Positions 14,401 to 16,629 of a stretch of 16,629 nucleotides of DNA are shown here, piece after piece. The notes under the pieces are model-generated. The model saw nothing but the letters and a program-made list of their open reading frames with translations, had not been told where the DNA came from and made no database searches. Numbering within the stretch: position 1 is the stretch's first letter; each line of letters starts with the position of its first letter. Origin of the DNA: Paludibacteraceae bacterium (GTDB taxonomy: Bacteria; Bacteroidota; Bacteroidia; Bacteroidales; Paludibacteraceae); NCBI GenBank assembly GCA_017542915.1, contig JAFXWI010000019.1, positions 1 through 16,629 of the forward strand. The letters run 5' to 3'. Both the position numbers and the translations under genes were made by a program.

Positions 14401-16629
14401 AACTTCTGCAAAGCATACTATCACTTGCATCTGACCGTAGACCCCATCTATCGCACAACGGATACGATTGACATCTGTTTCCGAGCAAACCGCGAATACA
14501 CGTACGTAATGAGATCTCAGGATGACTCAACGTACACCTTCAAGTTCCAGACACCAGATAAAGATACCGCTCTGCTGCACTTTGAGGACTCGTTGATGCA
14601 TCCGTCGTATCAACATTACGACCACTACTTCAATTTGGTAGTTTACTATCGTCAGGAGTACTTCACGCAACTCTACGACACGATTTGCGAAGGTGACTCC
14701 CTGCGGTTTGATATCCATCACCACAACAACACGCTGGATCAACGGTTCTTGAAAGTCAAAGGTATCTACTACGATACGATCCCTGCTTTGAACGGTTGCG
14801 ACAGTATCATCGAACTATACTTTGAGACCCGCGACAGTATCCAAACGACCTATTTGGAGAAGACCGTTTCCGACCGTGAGTTGCCGTACATCTGGACCAA
14901 CTCATGGTACGAAGAAAACGTTCGTCAAGACTCCACAATGGAGCTCCGCGAAACCGGTATCTACCAAATCACGATGCCGACCCTCCATGGTTGCGACAGT
15001 ACGATTGTATTGAACTTCACCGTTCATCAGACCCACGTCTTCCGCGACACGATCACGGTTTGCGCTCCGGTGAACAGAACGCTGTCTCACATCTGGGATT
15101 TCGAGCCGAACTACGAGCAGTTCTTCACCGTTCCGGATCACGATGTAGATACCACGTACGAAGACACACTGGTAACTCGCATCATCAACGACAGTATCTA
15201 TCATCTGTATGTACACTACCATGTAGAGGATTCGACGATTATCAACGCTACCATCTGCGAAGGTGACTCGCTGCGTTTCGGTCTGTCACGACTGAATATG
15301 CCACGTTTCCTCAAAACACCGGGCACTTACTGCGATACGCTGGTACGTCATGACAATAGTTGCGACAGCATCATCGTACTGCGACTCAATGTCTATCCGC
15401 GTTACCTCAACGATTCGACCAAACACATCGCTGACGTTGACACGCCGTTCGTATGGATTCATAAGCTAGACGGACAAGAGATAGCACGCGATTCGTTGTA
15501 CGCTGCCGGAAGATACGGATACCGCCACGAGTCGTCATTCGGATGCGACAGTATCGACAGCCTGACGCTTGTCATTCATCCGACTTATCTGTTCAAAGAT
15601 ACCGTCACCATCTGTTACGACCAGACACCGTACACATGGTACAATGCCGATCAGACCGAGATCTTCCAAGAAGGCATCTACGAGACCGGCACCTATATCA
15701 AACGTCTCCAGACGCATGACCTATATGATAGCACGTACGTACGCTATGTACGCGTGATACCGGTTATCCATGATACTATTCGTCATGCGATGTGCGAAGG
15801 AACAGACTATTTGTTCAACGGTGTTCGCTATACCGAAGGAGGTACCTATACTGACACACTCGTTTCCAACTACGGTTGTGACAGTATTGTGACCTTGATT
15901 CTGACCGTCAACAAATCCGTTTACGTACGTATCCCTGCGGATATCTACGAAGGCGAGACATATATGTTCTACGGTCAGCCGTACACCACTTCGGGAACCT
16001 ATCGTCATTACAGTCTGACACCGGAAGGATGCGATTCGATTGCAGAATTGTTCCTTACCGTTCATCCGCAGATAGACACGATAGTGACCATCTGTAAGAG
16101 CGAGTTGCCGTACACATGGGTTCATAAATGGAGCGGACAGGAACGACTACTCTACTCGCCGGGTATCTACCGAGACGACACGACCGTAGTCAATGACCAA
16201 CGCACCTTCTATACCTTACAACTCATAGTCAACGAACCGCTACACGACACGATCCGTCACGCGATGTGCGAAGGTGCAAGCTACGAGTTCAAGGGTAACA
16301 CCTATACCGAAGCAGGCATCTATCGTGACACATTACGTGCCGCTAATGGTTGTGACAGCATCGTGACCTTGATACTCACGGTCAACAAGCCGTACTACAA
16401 CATCATCCGTGAGACCATTCTCGAAGGTAACTCCGTTGAGTTCTTCGGCACTACTTACACCACCTCCGGTACGTACACGCACTATGCTCGTACACCGGAA
16501 GGATGTGACAGCACGACCGTGCTCCAACTCACCGTTCATCCGCTTGTGGATACCATCATCACCGTTTGTGACAATGACCTGCCGGTAATCTGGAACAACA
16601 GATGGAACGGTAAACAAGAGAGTTACTAC
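8467..16629 (+). CDS. Giant secreted GCDSI-repeat surface protein, 3' end beyond window
   Basis: I translated this frame line by line: it is open from the ATG at 8467 (in-frame TAG at 8461) to the window end, 2721 codons with no stop. Residues 1-24 are a Sec signal peptide (MKNFLYRFICCMLLIAAAVV, cleavage after VNA). The rest is about 47 divergent units of 46-74 residues. A typical unit runs DTI, TICxGExYxWxG, YxxxGxYxDT, then GCDSIxxLxLTV. The composition is rich in Asp, Thr, Tyr and Ile, as expected for stacked beta-sandwich domains. Such repeats are known from large Bacteroidota surface proteins that often end in a T9SS sorting domain; here the C-terminus is not visible. Mature-region cysteines sit at two positions per unit, after TI and in GCDS, with one clear exception (Cys2289). 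It follows a barrel-like gene by 51 nt and probably shares its promoter. An adhesin, fibre or S-layer-like role is inference. Confidence 0.93.
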   Translation, partial: MKNFLYRFICCMLLIAAAVVNVNASIHYDTPMKYKLCMGDTIIIDKVRVVNDTIWYDTIVSSTPPDVQDTLIRTTVVNQFPTFLKLETERRIERGTTFNWHGIVISKAGMYEKVYKSIHECDSIYQIQVRERVETHITDTLCLGSSMTFGNQTLTKPGIYRDSLHYADYDSITILSLLGHMPDTVTHDVRIPEGTSFDWNGNNYSQTGVYDLVFTDRFGCDSLSRLVLTVYHVDTIDTAVVVCPGESYTWHGYTGSQTMKYEFPGVRENGDQVWYRFDLTVKPMVVVDTTFTICDDETLSFNGKVYTNPGEYADQYTCDTLYKITVVKHPTKLHVQTAVLDRTNPYYWRYVLDGVQYVDTILAAGTYEHTTHDVETGCNEIYRLIVTKDETAYHYITDTVVCENEYFEWRGKTGLNRQGIGTTTHYYDRYRTAADQDSIYELILRVQPVPRTSQTIKFCGSIEWNGVTYTESTVLVDTIMSMQYHCDSIVTTLLSKGIPFHKHDTATIRLGESITWRGQIISTDGQYKDSYVTAAGCDSIYSLGVGLEEVPVATPTRTWYASICEGDYYLWEADNQKYFNGGTYVDTVFNAANPQQVDSLHILIITKNQKYVTRERITSHVFPTYYRGQEFYRDQEVEFHYTSVNGCDSVVIVKAEFEISHFEENVVICPGESYIWDWDGLTYRETGRYFKTVKDQNGNDSVEHILNLTVKYIPDTYIKKTICKGSSYTYGDRTLTEAGIYDFTFHETGCDSIVHLALNVVSPDTIRYVHHMDEHDSYTWHGETYHETGVHYFHGTNRWGCDSLEILQLTVNHVDTIDSIAVICPNEIPFVWHGITASQSGKFTGTEEISGVINYYRLDLTVREMVYLDTTFTICGDQTVTFHGVTYNESGTYPNHIACDTIVNVHIVNHPQQVYETHARMTDDHGYHWTYWDNGVKHENVLFNQPGTYEFETPNAETGCSEIWRLILTLDENSYLFQEALTICEGDDFTWQGLSGLSSITGTNTYRVEYETHAGKDSIYELTLTVVPVERTVRTITFCGETEWKGKTYTSSTVVYDTISLANGCYRIERINLDKAQSYYFRESKDWPQGKVLIWHGQNITTDGVYYDRLTTVQGCDSVYELTVTIIPAAPESNQYAEELSTCEGDTIVWRGKNIWRSGTYVDTVWAEGKVKVDSIFTLSFIAWPAPKDTIYEHLYTCNDGGVIRYNGKDYLKNDTVITNYHTIHGCDSVVKTYLHFNEALFLRDTARVAENTLPYAWTPTGTDTTIYLMEPSTYQYKQKTNGGCENVWELFFEVYPVFILRDSVAVCESELPYHWERGPIEYRSTDLSAEPGTTREVSYSFTSTITGTDSVYILKLTVLPQIKKIEQHYFCEGEDVSIYGKTYYMSSSDSVLHDTIMRPNPEVAGCDSIIYLEIYQNPVNRVTETVIMHIGDTINWRSMTITELLTKTYEERVINSTGCEDVYQLRVIAEQRTIATGCESMLPYTDWRYPVETAGLHTDTLRENGFITGFYTLDLRIDTVPTRTIREYVCAGTPRTINNKVYGADPAQYAQMFRDTILDWPSATSACDSTIFYEIYVSGPTEQTETKVIRDGDTIVWEGDTITEIVTKTYKHITNDPVTNCEITHYLNVIAEDRLVINDFCALDTPYVWSYNNEKYYTTGVYTDTTFENGFITRFYTLDLTVKNPEEKTIFLEGCIEKGGVTFLDQVYLNDTIVSDTLDCDTIYTIHVTIHRVDTVYLNDTICENDLPYILGRQNPDTIWTEDANPYYHSDTTAYGCDSTVVLTLHITPTLGKNDSTFICEDEIAEHPVVLGNLTNPWFDTSEGGKYHGKWEGKWTGVKYTTDTIVWDCNHEYFHHIIVRPRQKLIPEVEYSICKGDSVQPFWPHNPIWVKTDTVIYDTIPNINPFEDIKHGGIVHNDRAYVCDSITKWTFHLADTVHNHLYKHIREGETYVFNDSILATTGVYDSISDHTTMDSAHNFCKAYYHLHLTVDPIYRTTDTIDICFRANREYTYVMRSQDDSTYTFKFQTPDKDTALLHFEDSLMHPSYQHYDHYFNLVVYYRQEYFTQLYDTICEGDSLRFDIHHHNNTLDQRFLKVKGIYYDTIPALNGCDSIIELYFETRDSIQTTYLEKTVSDRELPYIWTNSWYEENVRQDSTMELRETGIYQITMPTLHGCDSTIVLNFTVHQTHVFRDTITVCAPVNRTLSHIWDFEPNYEQFFTVPDHDVDTTYEDTLVTRIINDSIYHLYVHYHVEDSTIINATICEGDSLRFGLSRLNMPRFLKTPGTYCDTLVRHDNSCDSIIVLRLNVYPRYLNDSTKHIADVDTPFVWIHKLDGQEIARDSLYAAGRYGYRHESSFGCDSIDSLTLVIHPTYLFKDTVTICYDQTPYTWYNADQTEIFQEGIYETGTYIKRLQTHDLYDSTYVRYVRVIPVIHDTIRHAMCEGTDYLFNGVRYTEGGTYTDTLVSNYGCDSIVTLILTVNKSVYVRIPADIYEGETYMFYGQPYTTSGTYRHYSLTPEGCDSIAELFLTVHPQIDTIVTICKSELPYTWVHKWSGQERLLYSPGIYRDDTTVVNDQRTFYTLQLIVNEPLHDTIRHAMCEGASYEFKGNTYTEAGIYRDTLRAANGCDSIVTLILTVNKPYYNIIRETILEGNSVEFFGTTYTTSGTYTHYARTPEGCDSTTVLQLTVHPLVDTIITVCDNDLPVIWNNRWNGKQESYY
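9160..10437 (+). repeat. Eight-unit block, copy A, inside the giant gene
   Basis: The block runs from HVDTID through GCDSVV and matches 10903-12177 unit by unit at an offset of 1740-1743 nt. Landmarks are DTTFTIC (9328 and 11071), FCG before EW (9838 and 11578), SIYEL (near 9778 and 11518) and GCDSVV (10402 and 12142). The similarity is clear in protein but modest in DNA. Confidence 0.75.
10903..12177 (+). repeat. Eight-unit block, copy B, inside the giant gene
   Basis: This is the second copy of the block at 9160-10437. Three unmatched units (10438-10902) separate the copies. Most units agree in cysteine type, except that the last is two-cysteine here and single-cysteine in copy A (YTCNDGG here, HVFPTYY there). 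Confidence 0.75.
12736..13659 (+). repeat. Two tandem three-unit super-repeats in the giant gene
   Basis: Copy 1 begins TETVIMHIGDTINW at 12736 and copy 2 begins TETKVIRDGDTIVW at 13219, 483 nt later. Further matched landmarks are VIAE (12871, 13360), ENGFIT followed by FYTLDL (12976, 13471), and the closing CD(S/T) units. Confidence 0.7.
14686..16629 (+). repeat. Three-unit super-repeat array near the window end
   Basis: The landmark CEG recurs at 14686, 15256, 15793 and 16267, giving periods of 570, 537 and 474 nt (190, 179 and 158 residues), all exact multiples of three. Within each period the order is a CEG...GCDSI unit, a unit without the early Cys, and a unit with the early Cys but no late Cys. 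HDTIRHAMCEG at 15769 and 16243 is identical in protein. The array continues past the window. Confidence 0.85.

Noticed and set aside
12144..15757. Plus-strand ORFs in other frames (12144-12392, 12980-13234, 14159-14434, 14822-15013, 14904-15266, 15569-15757)
   Set aside because: Out-of-frame shadows of the giant gene with Arg/Ser/Pro-rich translations and no ribosome binding sites.

Overview
The window looks like a chromosome segment of a Bacteroidales bacterium, probably an uncultured gut-type lineage. Four gene starts and the tRNA are preceded by the Bacteroidota promoter (TTTG about 20 nt before TAnnTTTG). Most starts lack a Shine-Dalgarno sequence, rplU-rpmA precede serS, and a giant repetitive surface protein with 'GCDSI' repeats is present. 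No mobile element, CRISPR array or phage gene was seen.

Left part (1-4679, all minus strand): rplU and rpmA (ribosomal proteins L21 and L27) end at a hairpin terminator. They are followed by serS, then a GtrA/NodB-type fusion 15 nt downstream, then an EptA-like phosphoethanolamine transferase that overlaps the fusion gene by 26 nt and runs off the left edge. The last two genes look like an envelope-modification pair riding on the serS transcript.

Middle (4680-7440): a divergent promoter region serves rplU on the left and a VanX/DdpX-type lipoprotein D,D-dipeptidase on the right. Next come a tRNA-Asp(GTC) with its own promoter, a bidirectional terminator, and on the minus strand a secreted protein with a formylglycine-generating-enzyme (FGE) fold that lacks the catalytic cysteine pair.

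Right part (7441-16629): one promoter drives an outer-membrane beta-barrel-like protein and then a giant ORF. The giant ORF starts at 8467 and stays open to the window edge, at least 2721 codons. It has a Sec signal peptide followed by about 47 degenerate units of roughly 55 residues (TIC..GE.Y.W.G, then GCDSI..L.LTV). Every long antisense frame between 8500 and 16620 is a shadow of it.

The most striking observation is the cysteine layout of the giant protein. Cysteines occupy two fixed positions per unit. Units that keep only the late cysteine are always followed by a unit that keeps only the early one, mostly in a three-unit cycle. From the second mature cysteine onward almost every cysteine therefore has a near neighbour to pair with, which suggests alternating within-unit and cross-boundary disulfide staples. 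A heptanucleotide tandem repeat lies directly in front of the giant gene's start codon and could vary in length. Together the right part suggests a surface fibre or adhesin with an outer-membrane partner; the C-terminal sorting domain, if any, lies outside the window.
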